Source of the DNA: Cyclobacterium marinum DSM 745 | GTDB taxonomy: Bacteria; Bacteroidota; Bacteroidia; Cytophagales; Cyclobacteriaceae | Assembly: GCF_000222485.1 (NCBI RefSeq) | Contig: NC_015914.1 | Location: 5,996,001 to 6,060,000, forward strand | Reading direction: 5' to 3' | Length of the DNA stretch: 64,000 nucleotides | Shown here: in pieces, positions 16,810-26,111 of the stretch | How the letters are laid out: every line of letters starts with the position of its first letter | How positions within the stretch are numbered: position 1 is the first letter of the stretch | Notes under the pieces: generated by a model | Seen by the model: the letters and a program-made list of their open reading frames with translations, nothing else | Database searches by the model: none | Told to the model about the DNA's origin: nothing | Made by a program: the position numbers and the translations under genes

Positions 16810-18942
16810 TTATTCGTTTCCGGATCCACCTTTTTTAATATCAGTTCCTAATCGCTGCAGATAAGCAATCAATGCTACAATTTCTGTATCCGGTAAAACT
16901 TCGATTCCTGATTCCTTTAAATTTCCTGCAATTTTCTGGGCCTGGCTTTGAAGGTCCTGCAAAGCCCTCTCATCATAGCCTTCCTCATAAGGAACGCCCA
17001 ATTTCTGCATGGTCCGGATTTTCGCACCAATATTGCTATGATCCATAATATTAGTAGTCATCCATGGATATGGTGGCATCAAGGATCCCGGCGACATGCT
17101 TCTTGGATCTACCATGTGGTGATAGTGCCAACTGTCCGGGTATTTTCCTCCGACCCTATGTAAATCCGGACCGGTACGTTTAGACCCCCATAAAAATGGT
17201 CGATCATAAACATATTCACCTGCTTTGGAGTATTCCCCATAACGCTCAGTTTCAAACCTAAATGGCCGGATCATTTGAGAGTGACAACCCACACAGCCAT
17301 TGGAAATATACAAATCTCTTCCTTGCAATTCCAGCGGGGTATAAGGTGCTACACTACTGATGGTAGGCACATTAGACTTCACCAATATGGTGGGGATTAT
17401 CTCAACAACACCACCTATAAGGATGGCTACTGTGGCCAATATGGTAAAAAAGACAGGTTTTCTTTCCCAGGCTCTGTGCCAAAATTCGTTCTTTTCTTCC
17501 ACATGTTTGGCCAATGCCGGAGCCTCATCTTCCTCTTCTTCCAAGAAAGATCCTGCAGCAGCAGTTTTGATCAAATTGTATACCATCAAAATGGCACCAC
17601 TTAGGTAAAGTAAGCCACCGAAGGCCCGCAACATGTACATGGGTACAATCTGAATAACGGTTTCCAAGAAGTTAGGATAGGCCAAACGACCTGTATCTGC
17701 AAATTCTTTCCACATTAAACTTTGGGTAAGTGCTGCTACATACATTGGCAAAGCATAAAACAATATCCCCAAAGTTCCCAACCAGAAGTGGGTATTGGCC
17801 AATTTAACTGAGAATAGTTTGGTTCTCCACATTCTTGGCCATAACCAATACAGCATGGAGAAAGTTAGAAATCCATTCCATCCCAATCCACCAATATGCA
17901 CGTGAGCAACAATCCAATCAGTATAGTGCGCAATGGCATTTACACTTTTAATAGATAGCAAAGGACCTTCAAAAGTAGCCATACCATAAGCCGTAACGGC
18001 TACTACCATAAACTTCAAGACCGGATCCACTCTAACCTTATCCCATGCCCCTCTAAGCGTAAGCAGGCCATTAACCATACCACCCCAACTTGGAGCTAAT
18101 AGCATGATAGAAAATGCAACACCTAAAACCTGAGCCCATTCGGGCAATGCGGTATACAATAGGTGATGAGGACCGGCCCATATATAAAGGAAAATTAGGG
18201 ACCAGAAGTGAACTATAGATAGTTTGTAAGAAAAAACCGGTCTATTGGCAGCTTTCGGCAGGTAATAGTACATTAAACCCAGAAAAGGTGTGGTTAAGAA
18301 AAATGCTACGGCATTGTGTCCATACCACCATTGCACCAATGCATCTTGCACACCGGCATAAGCCGAATAACTTTTCATGAAAGATACCGGTAAAGCAAGT
18401 GAGTTAAAAATATGCAGCACTGCTACAGTTACAAATGAAGCCAGATAAAACCAAATGGCTACATACATGTGTTTTTCACGTCGCTTGATCAATGTACCAA
18501 TCATATTGGCACCAAATGCCACCCAAATTACGGCAATGGCAATATCTATCGGCCATTCTAGCTCTGCATACTCCTTGGATGAAGTTAATCCCAATGGGAG
18601 TGTAATTACTGCAGAAAGGATAATGGCTTGCCATCCCCAAAAGTGGATCCAACTTAGGGTTTTATTCCACATAGGAGCCTTTAGCAAACGAGGCATGGAA
18701 TAATAAACGCCGGCAAAAATGGCATTACCTACAAAGGCAAAGATTACCGCATTCGTATGAAGGGGCCTTATTCGCCCAAAGGTCGTATACGGATTGCCTA
18801 AATTTGCTTCGGGCAAGAATAGCTGGGTGGCAGCAAGCAAGCCTATCAGCATTCCGGCCAAGCCCCATATCATGGTGGCTGCGCCGAAGAATTTTACGAT
18901 CTTGTTATCGTAACTAAACTTTTCAAGTGTCGTTCCTGACAT
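16810..18942 (-). CDS. ccoNO: fused CcoN-CcoO subunits of cytochrome cbb3 oxidase
   Basis: A 710-residue fusion of the catalytic haem-copper subunit (CcoN, about residues 1-480, twelve or so helices) and the monohaem cytochrome subunit (CcoO, about 510-710). CcoN segments include RPLHTNAVIFAFVGNA, WWYGHNAVAFFLTTP and AHVHIGGLGWNGF with the metal-binding histidines. The CcoO part has ISNGCVGCHSQMIRPF with one haem motif near 550 and MSPGSLMPPYPWM for the axial Met. This fusion is common in Bacteroidota. I use the ATG at 18942; the longer frame from 19044 adds 34 residues that overlap ccoS completely. It begins one base after the ccoS stop. Confidence 0.96.
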   Translation of the reverse strand: MSGTTLEKFSYDNKIVKFFGAATMIWGLAGMLIGLLAATQLFLPEANLGNPYTTFGRIRPLHTNAVIFAFVGNAIFAGVYYSMPRLLKAPMWNKTLSWIHFWGWQAIILSAVITLPLGLTSSKEYAELEWPIDIAIAVIWVAFGANMIGTLIKRREKHMYVAIWFYLASFVTVAVLHIFNSLALPVSFMKSYSAYAGVQDALVQWWYGHNAVAFFLTTPFLGLMYYYLPKAANRPVFSYKLSIVHFWSLIFLYIWAGPHHLLYTALPEWAQVLGVAFSIMLLAPSWGGMVNGLLTLRGAWDKVRVDPVLKFMVVAVTAYGMATFEGPLLSIKSVNAIAHYTDWIVAHVHIGGLGWNGFLTFSMLYWLWPRMWRTKLFSVKLANTHFWLGTLGILFYALPMYVAALTQSLMWKEFADTGRLAYPNFLETVIQIVPMYMLRAFGGLLYLSGAILMVYNLIKTAAAGSFLEEEEDEAPALAKHVEEKNEFWHRAWERKPVFFTILATVAILIGGVVEIIPTILVKSNVPTISSVAPYTPLELQGRDLYISNGCVGCHSQMIRPFRFETERYGEYSKAGEYVYDRPFLWGSKRTGPDLHRVGGKYPDSWHYHHMVDPRSMSPGSLMPPYPWMTTNIMDHSNIGAKIRTMQKLGVPYEEGYDERALQDLQSQAQKIAGNLKESGIEVLPDTEIVALIAYLQRLGTDIKKGGSGNE

Positions 18943-18943
18943 A

Positions 18944-19126
18944 TCACTTCTTTTTTTTAGGTGGTTTTTTATTCGCTTTACTTTTCGTTTTTTGGTCAAA
19001 TAGTATTCTGATTGCCGGGGTATGTTGATCATCAAACTGGCCACCTTTCATCGCTTTGAAAAAAAGCCATAAAAAGCCTCCTGCCATGATCAAACTTATA
19101 CCTATCAGAACAAATATCACTTCCAT
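18944..19126 (-). CDS. ccoS: CcoS cbb3 oxidase assembly protein
   Basis: A 60-residue protein with one N-terminal helix (about residues 4-24), then FFKAMKGGQFDDQHTPAIRIL, the CcoS signature with FDD and the P-x-R-I-L element, and a very basic C-terminus. CcoS is required to insert cofactors into the catalytic subunit. It overlaps the end of ccoI by 10 bases and ends one base before ccoNO. Confidence 0.9.
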   Translation of the reverse strand: MEVIFVLIGISLIMAGGFLWLFFKAMKGGQFDDQHTPAIRILFDQKTKSKANKKPPKKKK

Positions 19127-21570
19127 AGAATCATCTCCTTATCATTTAATCCTTTTCTGTACGCTTCAAAATTGGTGGCAATTGTTGTAAACAAAACCAC
19201 AGAAATACTGCTTGCAGGCATCAACACAGCGCATAAAACCGGACTCACCAATCCCTGAACTGCGAAAAAGATTCCTACCGCATTGTAGGTAAAACTCAAA
19301 CCAAAGCTGGCTTTGATAATCTTCCGTCCCGTTTTAGCGAAATCTAGATACTGTGGCAAATAACTCAGCTTTTCTCCATCAAGGATTGCATCACTCGCAG
19401 GACTGAAATGAGAGATGTTATCTGTAACGGCAACCCCAACCTCGCTTGCCTTTAGTGCCCCTGCATCATTGAGTCCATCACCTACCATCAAAACATGTTT
19501 GCCTTTATCTTGCATGTTTCGGATGTGTGCCAATTTACTCTTAGGAGATTGCTGAAAATGCATTGAGACTTTCTCTCCCAATACTTTGTTCAAATATTGC
19601 TCTTCATGATTATGATCTCCGGAAAGTAAATGGACTTCAAAGGAATTTGCTAAATCAGGAACCATTTTCTCTACCCCATCCCGAACACTACTGGCAATTC
19701 GGAATACACCCCAATGCATCCCATCAATCACCAAATGCACCTCATTGCCTTTCATACTAGCATTATCAATAGACCCCACACCTAAAAATAATGCAGAGCC
19801 TAAACTTATAGTCTTGGACTTATACTTAGCTTGCAATCCTTTTCCCGGAATTTCCTCCACATCATTTAAAATCACCGGATCAATGTTTCCGATCCACTGA
19901 TTGATACTGTTGCTTAGCGGATGCACAGAGTAGTTCACTAAAGCTTTAATCATTCGCTTTGATTCCTCAGTAAGATTTTCACCTTGGTAATTAACTTTTG
20001 CCTTAGATGGAGCTGTAAGGGTACCCGTCTTATCAAATACAAGACTGTCTATTCCAGCAATTTTTTCTATTACTTGAGTATTCTTCAGGTAAAACCCACC
20101 CTTACCGAAAATTCGCATCACATTGCCTAATGTAAATGGTGTAGACATGGCCAAAGCACATGGACAAGTAATAATTAAAACAGAGGTAAAAGCCCTTACA
20201 CCAATGGAAACATCACTAAAACTCCAGTAAATCAATGCTCCAAATGCTATAAAAAGTACAGTGAAAGTAAATTTCCCACTTATTCGGTTAGCCAAAGAGG
20301 CCAAAGAATCTTTTTGTTCTTCTTTCGAGAATGCATCATGATTCCATAGATCGGTTAAATAGCCCTGAGAAGGGGATTTTTGCACGGCAAGCATGATAGC
20401 TCCACCTTTCTGCCTACCTCCTGCATATATTAGCTCCCCTTTTTTCACAGGTACAGGTATTTCTTCACCGGTTACAAAACTGTAATCAATTGAAGCTTCT
20501 GTATCTAGCAAAATGCTATCGGCAGGCACCAGCTCTTCGTTTCTTACTTTAACAATATCACCTACATTTAATTTGGTTAAAGGAATTACCACTTCAAGCC
20601 CCTTAACCATTTTGGTAATCGCTATAGGAAAATAAGCTTTGTAATCTCGATCAAAGGAAAGGGTATCAAATGTTTTTTGTTGGTAATATTTACCCACCAA
20701 TAGGAAAAATAATAATCCCCCGAGGGTATCCAAATAACCTTCTTGCCCAGAAACAAAAATCTCGAACAGACTATAAGTAAATAAACTTATGATCCCCAAT
20801 GCAATGGGTACATCCATATTAACAGAACGATTTCTGACGGCCAACCAAGCAGAGCGGAAATAATCTGTTGCAGAGTAAAATACAACAGGAAGCGCCAATA
20901 TAATATTCAAATAATTGAAAAGATGATTGAAACCATTGCCCAACAATTCTGTCTCAGAAAAGTATTCCGGTAAACTAAAAAACATCATATTACCAAAACA
21001 GAATCCGGCTACTGCCAATTGGTAAATTAGTTTTTTATCGCTTTTCAGACCTCTTTCCTCTCCTAAATCGGAAAGGTTAATCCTAGGTTCATAACCTATA
21101 CGAGAAAGTAATTTAACTATTGACTTTAAACTGGTCTCTTTGGATGAAAATTTAATTTGAACTTTCTTTTTAATGAAATCTACCCTAGAATATGAAACTC
21201 CCGGATCAAGTTTGTATAAGTTTTCGAGAAGCCATATACAAGATGCACAATGGATCATGGGCATTGTAAAAGTGACATGGGTTTGTTCATCATCCTTAAA
21301 ATCAATCAGTTTGTTGATTACATCCTCATCATCCAAATAATCAAATCTATTGTCTCTAATTTCTTGCTTTTTCTGATTGGTGCCGGGGGTAACTTCTATA
21401 TCGTAATAATCACATAGATTATTGTCATTCAAAACCTCATATACAGTGAGACAACCTGTGCAACAAAAATTCTTTTCGTTACGAACAAATAACTCATCCT
21501 CACAGTGTTCACCGCAGTGATAACAACTGATAATTTTGGATTTCTCTGTTTTAATTGGCATCTCTTGCAT
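19117..21570 (-). CDS. ccoI: CcoI/FixI-type copper-transporting P1B ATPase
   Basis: An 817-residue copper ATPase that supplies copper for cbb3 maturation. The N-terminus has a Cys-rich metal site (CYHCGEHC and CCTGC, residues 17-38). An HMA-like domain follows with MIHCASCIWLLENL (about 105-118). The helix motif ITCPCALA lies near 470, the phosphorylation motif DKTGTLT near 515, and VGDGLNDAGAL near 690. An internal ATG at 21561 is an alternative start. An Fnr-like palindrome lies about 40 bp upstream. The gene overlaps ccoS, so production of oxidase and copper pump is coupled. Confidence 0.95.
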   Translation of the reverse strand: MQEMPIKTEKSKIISCYHCGEHCEDELFVRNEKNFCCTGCLTVYEVLNDNNLCDYYDIEVTPGTNQKKQEIRDNRFDYLDDEDVINKLIDFKDDEQTHVTFTMPMIHCASCIWLLENLYKLDPGVSYSRVDFIKKKVQIKFSSKETSLKSIVKLLSRIGYEPRINLSDLGEERGLKSDKKLIYQLAVAGFCFGNMMFFSLPEYFSETELLGNGFNHLFNYLNIILALPVVFYSATDYFRSAWLAVRNRSVNMDVPIALGIISLFTYSLFEIFVSGQEGYLDTLGGLLFFLLVGKYYQQKTFDTLSFDRDYKAYFPIAITKMVKGLEVVIPLTKLNVGDIVKVRNEELVPADSILLDTEASIDYSFVTGEEIPVPVKKGELIYAGGRQKGGAIMLAVQKSPSQGYLTDLWNHDAFSKEEQKDSLASLANRISGKFTFTVLFIAFGALIYWSFSDVSIGVRAFTSVLIITCPCALAMSTPFTLGNVMRIFGKGGFYLKNTQVIEKIAGIDSLVFDKTGTLTAPSKAKVNYQGENLTEESKRMIKALVNYSVHPLSNSINQWIGNIDPVILNDVEEIPGKGLQAKYKSKTISLGSALFLGVGSIDNASMKGNEVHLVIDGMHWGVFRIASSVRDGVEKMVPDLANSFEVHLLSGDHNHEEQYLNKVLGEKVSMHFQQSPKSKLAHIRNMQDKGKHVLMVGDGLNDAGALKASEVGVAVTDNISHFSPASDAILDGEKLSYLPQYLDFAKTGRKIIKASFGLSFTYNAVGIFFAVQGLVSPVLCAVLMPASSISVVLFTTIATNFEAYRKGLNDKEMILWK

Positions 21571-21606
21571 TTTCGGACAAGTTAATCCTTTAATTTAACT
21601 AAAAAC

Positions 21607-21620
21607 ATGATGAATATCAT
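21607..21620. promoter_or_regulatory. Fnr-like palindrome upstream of ccoI
   Basis: ATGAT-GAAT-ATCAT is a perfect palindrome with the TGAT-N4-ATCA core of Fnr-type sites. It lies in the gap between the usp-like gene and ccoI, centred 43 bp from the ccoI start. A second related site is at 22330-22349. Confidence 0.5.
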
Positions 21621-21633
21621 TAAAAACAATAAA

Positions 21634-22263
21634 TCATAAAGCCAAATAGAATGACAATTTATCGTACCACAGCCCTCCTTTATAAAAGTGAAAAAGCACT
21701 TTTGCCAAGTCAGACTGATTATTTTTGGTGGTTACTAATAATGTTTTCTGGTGCTTGACTGCGTAAGACCAAAAATCTCCTATCCTATTGAAATTGAACT
21801 TAATAAATGAGGTTTCAGCAGTATAGTTAGCCACGTCTTGAATAATTTCTTGCTCCTCCTTCAATTTTGACTTAGGGATGAAAGCTGGTGAAATTATAGT
21901 TGCTTTACTATTCCTTAAGTTTTCTGAAAACAAGTGGAGAAAATGTTTGATAATTTTCGTTGATGCGGGTGTCCCATCATAATGAAACAGGAGCCTATCA
22001 AAAGACAATTCTTTATCAAACAATAACACCGGAATATCACAAGGTTCTTTTTCTAAAGGACTTGGTTGATCCAAACCATGCAGCCAATCAAGGATTCTAG
22101 GCAGATGGGCAGTATAAAGTACCGGATTAGCATTTATTTGCAACCCTTTATTATCTGACTCAATCCCCAAATTAAGATTAAACCCTTCAGGCAAAGGTAT
22201 TTCCTGATAGGAAGTGATTAATTCACTTGGGAAGGAAAATTGTGTATCTAGCTTGGCTTGCAT
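21634..22263 (-). CDS. uncharacterised protein, possible universal-stress-like fold, first gene of cbb3 locus
   Basis: A 209-residue soluble protein without signal or membrane segments. The stretch LLFHYDGTPASTKIIKHFLHLF (about 112-133) resembles the second-half strand and helix of universal stress (UspA-type) proteins, VDGSxxS, but the usual ATP-binding glycine motif is not visible. I cannot name it with certainty. It is 63 bp upstream of ccoI on the same strand and sits behind an Fnr-like palindrome, so it may be made with the oxidase at low oxygen. Usp-like genes near cco loci are known in related bacteria. Confidence 0.55.
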   Translation of the reverse strand: MQAKLDTQFSFPSELITSYQEIPLPEGFNLNLGIESDNKGLQINANPVLYTAHLPRILDWLHGLDQPSPLEKEPCDIPVLLFDKELSFDRLLFHYDGTPASTKIIKHFLHLFSENLRNSKATIISPAFIPKSKLKEEQEIIQDVANYTAETSFIKFNFNRIGDFWSYAVKHQKTLLVTTKNNQSDLAKVLFHFYKGGLWYDKLSFYLAL

Positions 22264-22280
22264 ATTCCTTTTATTTTCTA

Positions 22281-22288
22281 CAAAGCTA
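22281..22288 (-). promoter_or_regulatory. candidate -7 box for the cbb3 locus
   Basis: On the minus strand this reads TAGCTTTG, an exact match to the Bacteroidota TAnnTTTG element, 18 bases before the ATG at 22263. No good TTTG partner lies 19-21 bp upstream, as expected if an activator at 22330-22349 recruits polymerase. Confidence 0.45.
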
Positions 22289-22329
22289 ATCCCCAGCTAC
22301 CAAAGCGAACTTGACTATAAGAAGGTATA

Positions 22330-22349
22330 AACATGATAAAAGTCATGTT
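22330..22349. promoter_or_regulatory. Fnr/Crp-type palindrome upstream of cbb3 locus
   Basis: Perfect 7-bp arms AACATGA and TCATGTT are separated by 6 bp, giving the TGA-N6-TCA core shared by Crp/Fnr-family sites. It is centred about 76 bp from the first start codon and near -62 from the start expected from the -7 box at 22281-22288, the classical class-I distance. Low-oxygen activation is the obvious inference. Confidence 0.55.
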
Positions 22350-22940
22350 CTGAAAAGTTTGGTAGGCAAACAGTAAAACCAATTGCCTCACTATCTAAGG
22401 AAGACAAATTCTTTTTACCTACAATTAGTAGTGAAGCAATAGACAAATGAGATCCATGAACCGATAAAAAATACTTTTTTTTTAAAAACCAGAGTTTGTG
22501 ATTGCTCTAATATGATCTGTACCAATAGCCCAACATTCAATAGCCTGAGGCAATCTCAAGACCCCATCAATTGGAAAAAGCCTTCAAGTAGAATTTAAAG
22601 CTAAATATTAAGCGAAACCTTAAAAAAAACATTATCTACCAAAATTTTTATCATCTAACCTATATTAATAATTGGAACATTTACATAAAATTTATATTAA
22701 TATAAAATATTAAAGATTTTTAGTTTTTTTTTAATTACTTTTTTAAAATAATATAAGTTTTATGTTTTATAAATATTATATTGACCTCCTGAAGCATGAA
22801 CCGTATTTTATTTTGACGGTAAAGGTACAAATTTACTTTTCCACAAGTCGAACAATAAAACTCACAAGCAAAATTTCACACTTTGACCAAATAATAATAA
22901 AATCATAATCCGTTCACTTATATTTAACCCTTTCAACAGT
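22350..22940. other. divergent intergenic region, cbb3 locus and second susC
   Basis: About 590 further bases without a gene, very AT-rich around 22600-22780. Apart from the promoter candidate at 22812-22841 no structured element is evident. Confidence 0.5.
22812..22841 (+). promoter_or_regulatory. candidate promoter of second susC
   Basis: TTTG at 22812-22815 and TACTTTTC at 22834-22841 match the -33 TTTG and -7 TAnnTTTG elements (last base differs), spaced 18 bp instead of the usual 19-21. This would leave a leader of about 95 bases before the ATG at 22941. Confidence 0.35.
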
Positions 22941-25900
22941 ATGAAAAAAAGAAAACCCTATAAGTATTATTGGCTCCCCCTTTATTGTATGCTCCCATTG
23001 GTGCTGCCATTGGGGCCAGTCAGTCCCGTGGAAGCCAAAACAGAATTTTCAGCAACCAAAACCGTGCTTGTTGTAGATGTAACCATTTCTGGTAAGGTTA
23101 CCGATAAAAGTGGAGAACCTATTCCAGGGGTAACCGTGTCAGTTCCTGGCACCAGTATAGGCACAGCCACCGATATCGATGGCAATTATACCATCTCAGT
23201 ACCTGAAGCGTCCACATTGGTTTTCTCTTTCATTGGTTTCAATTCAAAATCTATTGAGATAGGTGATCAAAGTATCGTGAATGTGGCATTAGAAGAAAGT
23301 ATTTCATCCTTAAATGAAGTGGTTGTCGTCGGGTACGGTACTCAGAAAAAAGTAAATGTTATCGGTTCTGTCACTACTGTTGGTGCCGAGGAAATTTCTG
23401 CCGCTCCTGTTGGCGCGGTCTCCAATGCACTTGCAGGTCGCCTTCCGGGCGGTATTTTCATGCAAAGTAGTGGGGAACCCGGGAAAGACCAGGCCAACAT
23501 ACGAATTAGAGGTAATGCTACCTTAGGCAATAACTCCCCTTTAGTAGTAATAGATGGCATAATAGGCAGAGACCTTAACTCCCTTCACCCAAATGACATT
23601 GAAAGTATAACGGTACTAAAAGATGCATCCGCAGGCATCTACGGCGCCAGAGCTGCCAATGGAGTAATATTAGTAACCACAAAAAGAGGAAGCAAAGACA
23701 CCCCTACTCGGATAACCTATGGTTTTTATAAAGGATGGTTATCTCCAACAAAGTTACCGGAGATGGCAGATGCAGCCACATATGCTACCATGATTCGAGA
23801 AAACCAGTCATACCGGGGAGTAGATGAATCCAACATGCTTTTTTCTATGGAAGACATCGAAAAATACAGATCAGGAGCTTACCCGTGGACCCATCCCAAT
23901 ACCGATTGGAACGAAGTAGCCTTAAGAGATTTCAGTAATACGAACCACCACAATTTATCTGTAACAGGTGGCGGAGAAAAAGTGAGTTATTTCACCTCCT
24001 TTGGTACCCAGTCAGATGATGGTATTTACACCAACTCTAACACCTCCTACAAAAGGTACAATCTAAGGGCAAATGTTGATTTCAAAATCAATGAATACCT
24101 GGATTTGGGAGTTGATATATCCGGTATTCAGGAAAACAGAATGTATTCAGGTATGTCTACTTCCAGTATGTTCCAGACAATTCGAAGGATGTATCCAACC
24201 AATCATGCCGTTTATCCAAATGGTTTACCGGGTCCTGATATTGAGTTTGGTTATCAGCCTATGGTTATGGCATCAGATCAAACCGGGTTTGATGATGACA
24301 AAAGGTTTAGAAGCAATAATATCTTCTCAGCAAATCTTAGGATCCCATGGGTTGAAGGGTTGTCGGCCAGCAGTTATTTTGCCTATGACCTTTATTTTCA
24401 AAAGAGAAAATTGTTTCAAAAGCCTTTCACCTTGTACAGTATGAATGAAGAAGCCTATTTGGCCGCCGGCAATACCGGAGTTGAAGATGGTTCAGAATTT
24501 ATCATCGGTAGTCAAAAAGGCCCACCGGAGCCTAGGCTAACAGATTATTCGAATTATTCGAACACCAGTACTTTTAATTTTAAAATAGATTATACCAAAA
24601 CCTTGAATGATGTTCATAATATAGATGCCTTTGTGGCCTATGAGCAAAATGAAGGTTTTCAAGAAAATTTTAATGCATACCGGAGGTATTTTGTATCTGA
24701 TCAACTTCCTTACCTCTTTGCAGGGGGTGATGCAGAAAAGGACAATGCCGGATCGGTAAGTTTTGGGGCCAGACAAAACTATTTTGGCAGAATTAGCTAC
24801 AATTTCAAAGAGATCTATTTGTTCCAATTTAGTTTTAGAAGAGATGGATCAGTGAATTTCTCAAAAGAAGCGGGACGTTGGGGTAATTTCCCCTCTGTTT
24901 TGGCAGGCTGGAGACCATCAGAATATGATTGGTGGAAAAATAATTTGGGCCTAATCGATCAATTCAAATTAAAAGCCAGCTGGGGTCAAATGGGTAATGA
25001 TCTGGTTTCACCTTTCCAGTATTTGGCCAGCTACGGATTTGTCCAAGGACTAGCCTTGGGTGACAGTAAAACTTATCTCCCCGGTTTGAGACAACAAGGG
25101 ATTCCCAATCCTAATATAACTTGGGAAAAAGCAAGTATTTTCAACTTAGGCTGGGAGTCCTTATTATTTGACACCAAATTAGGCTTTGACGCAGATTTTT
25201 TCTACGAAAGAAGAAGTGATATTTTAGTGCAGAGAGATGTTTCCATTCCTCGATTTGTAGGTTTCTCGTTACCTGACGAAAACTTTGGCATTGTAGACAA
25301 TTACGGAGTTGAAGTAGTCATGAGCTACGATGATCAAAAAGGGGATATTGGTTATGGTGTTTCTGGTAACTTTGCCTTTGCAAGAAACAGAATCATAGAG
25401 TCGGATGAACCGGAACGTCCCGTTCCTTGGCAAGTGAGAACAGGGCATCCCCAAGGAGCATTACTCCTTTACAAGTCTATCGGCATTTTTCGAGACGAGG
25501 AGCAGGTAAATTCAATGCCACACATTGCAGGGGCTCGGCCCGGAGACATTATTATAGAAGATTATGACAATGATGGTGAAATCACCACTGATGACCGACA
25601 GTTATTTCCTTTAACGACCACCCCTGAAATCACCTTTGGCCTGAACCTTAATTTTTCTTATAAAAACTGGGAGTTAACAGCCCTTGTGCAAGGTCATGGC
25701 AACGCCATTCGTGCAATCTATGATGACTTGCGTTCCGGTACTGCCGGCAATTATTTTCAATATGATGCAGAAGACAGGTGGACACCGGAAAATATCGATG
25801 CTACAAAACCTCGGGCCTACCAATGGCTAGAAGAGTATTGGAGAAATGACCAAATCACGGATTATAACTATGCCAATGTTTCCTATGCCAGATTAAAAAA

Positions 25901-26093
25901 TCTACAAATCACCTATAACGTACCAAGACCAGTCCTTGACATGGTAGGTATTGAGTCAGCCAAAGTTTATACCTCCGGGCAAAACCTATGGTTAATTTAT
26001 TCGGGAAATGATATCATGGACCCCGAAGTAAGTGGAATGGGAGCCTACCCTATTATGCGGGTGATTTCTGTTGGTGCTCAAATCTCCTTTTAA
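22941..26093 (+). CDS. SusC/RagA-family TonB-linked outer membrane protein
   Basis: A 1050-residue TonB-dependent transporter. A signal peptide (about residues 1-33, ending VEAK) and a short linker precede a carboxypeptidase-D-like domain (about 48-120, DIDGNYTISV). A TonB-box-like LNEVVVVGYG follows (about 127-136), then the plug with IRIRGNATLGNNSPLVVIDG and KDASAGIYGARAANG, which is one Ala shorter than usual, and the barrel. It is followed directly by its susD partner. No glycosidase, lyase or sulfatase gene is adjacent, so the ligand cannot be predicted from context. Confidence 0.95.
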   Translation: MKKRKPYKYYWLPLYCMLPLVLPLGPVSPVEAKTEFSATKTVLVVDVTISGKVTDKSGEPIPGVTVSVPGTSIGTATDIDGNYTISVPEASTLVFSFIGFNSKSIEIGDQSIVNVALEESISSLNEVVVVGYGTQKKVNVIGSVTTVGAEEISAAPVGAVSNALAGRLPGGIFMQSSGEPGKDQANIRIRGNATLGNNSPLVVIDGIIGRDLNSLHPNDIESITVLKDASAGIYGARAANGVILVTTKRGSKDTPTRITYGFYKGWLSPTKLPEMADAATYATMIRENQSYRGVDESNMLFSMEDIEKYRSGAYPWTHPNTDWNEVALRDFSNTNHHNLSVTGGGEKVSYFTSFGTQSDDGIYTNSNTSYKRYNLRANVDFKINEYLDLGVDISGIQENRMYSGMSTSSMFQTIRRMYPTNHAVYPNGLPGPDIEFGYQPMVMASDQTGFDDDKRFRSNNIFSANLRIPWVEGLSASSYFAYDLYFQKRKLFQKPFTLYSMNEEAYLAAGNTGVEDGSEFIIGSQKGPPEPRLTDYSNYSNTSTFNFKIDYTKTLNDVHNIDAFVAYEQNEGFQENFNAYRRYFVSDQLPYLFAGGDAEKDNAGSVSFGARQNYFGRISYNFKEIYLFQFSFRRDGSVNFSKEAGRWGNFPSVLAGWRPSEYDWWKNNLGLIDQFKLKASWGQMGNDLVSPFQYLASYGFVQGLALGDSKTYLPGLRQQGIPNPNITWEKASIFNLGWESLLFDTKLGFDADFFYERRSDILVQRDVSIPRFVGFSLPDENFGIVDNYGVEVVMSYDDQKGDIGYGVSGNFAFARNRIIESDEPERPVPWQVRTGHPQGALLLYKSIGIFRDEEQVNSMPHIAGARPGDIIIEDYDNDGEITTDDRQLFPLTTTPEITFGLNLNFSYKNWELTALVQGHGNAIRAIYDDLRSGTAGNYFQYDAEDRWTPENIDATKPRAYQWLEEYWRNDQITDYNYANVSYARLKNLQITYNVPRPVLDMVGIESAKVYTSGQNLWLIYSGNDIMDPEVSGMGAYPIMRVISVGAQISF

Positions 26094-26111
26094 TTGAAAA
26101 AAAAATACGTT

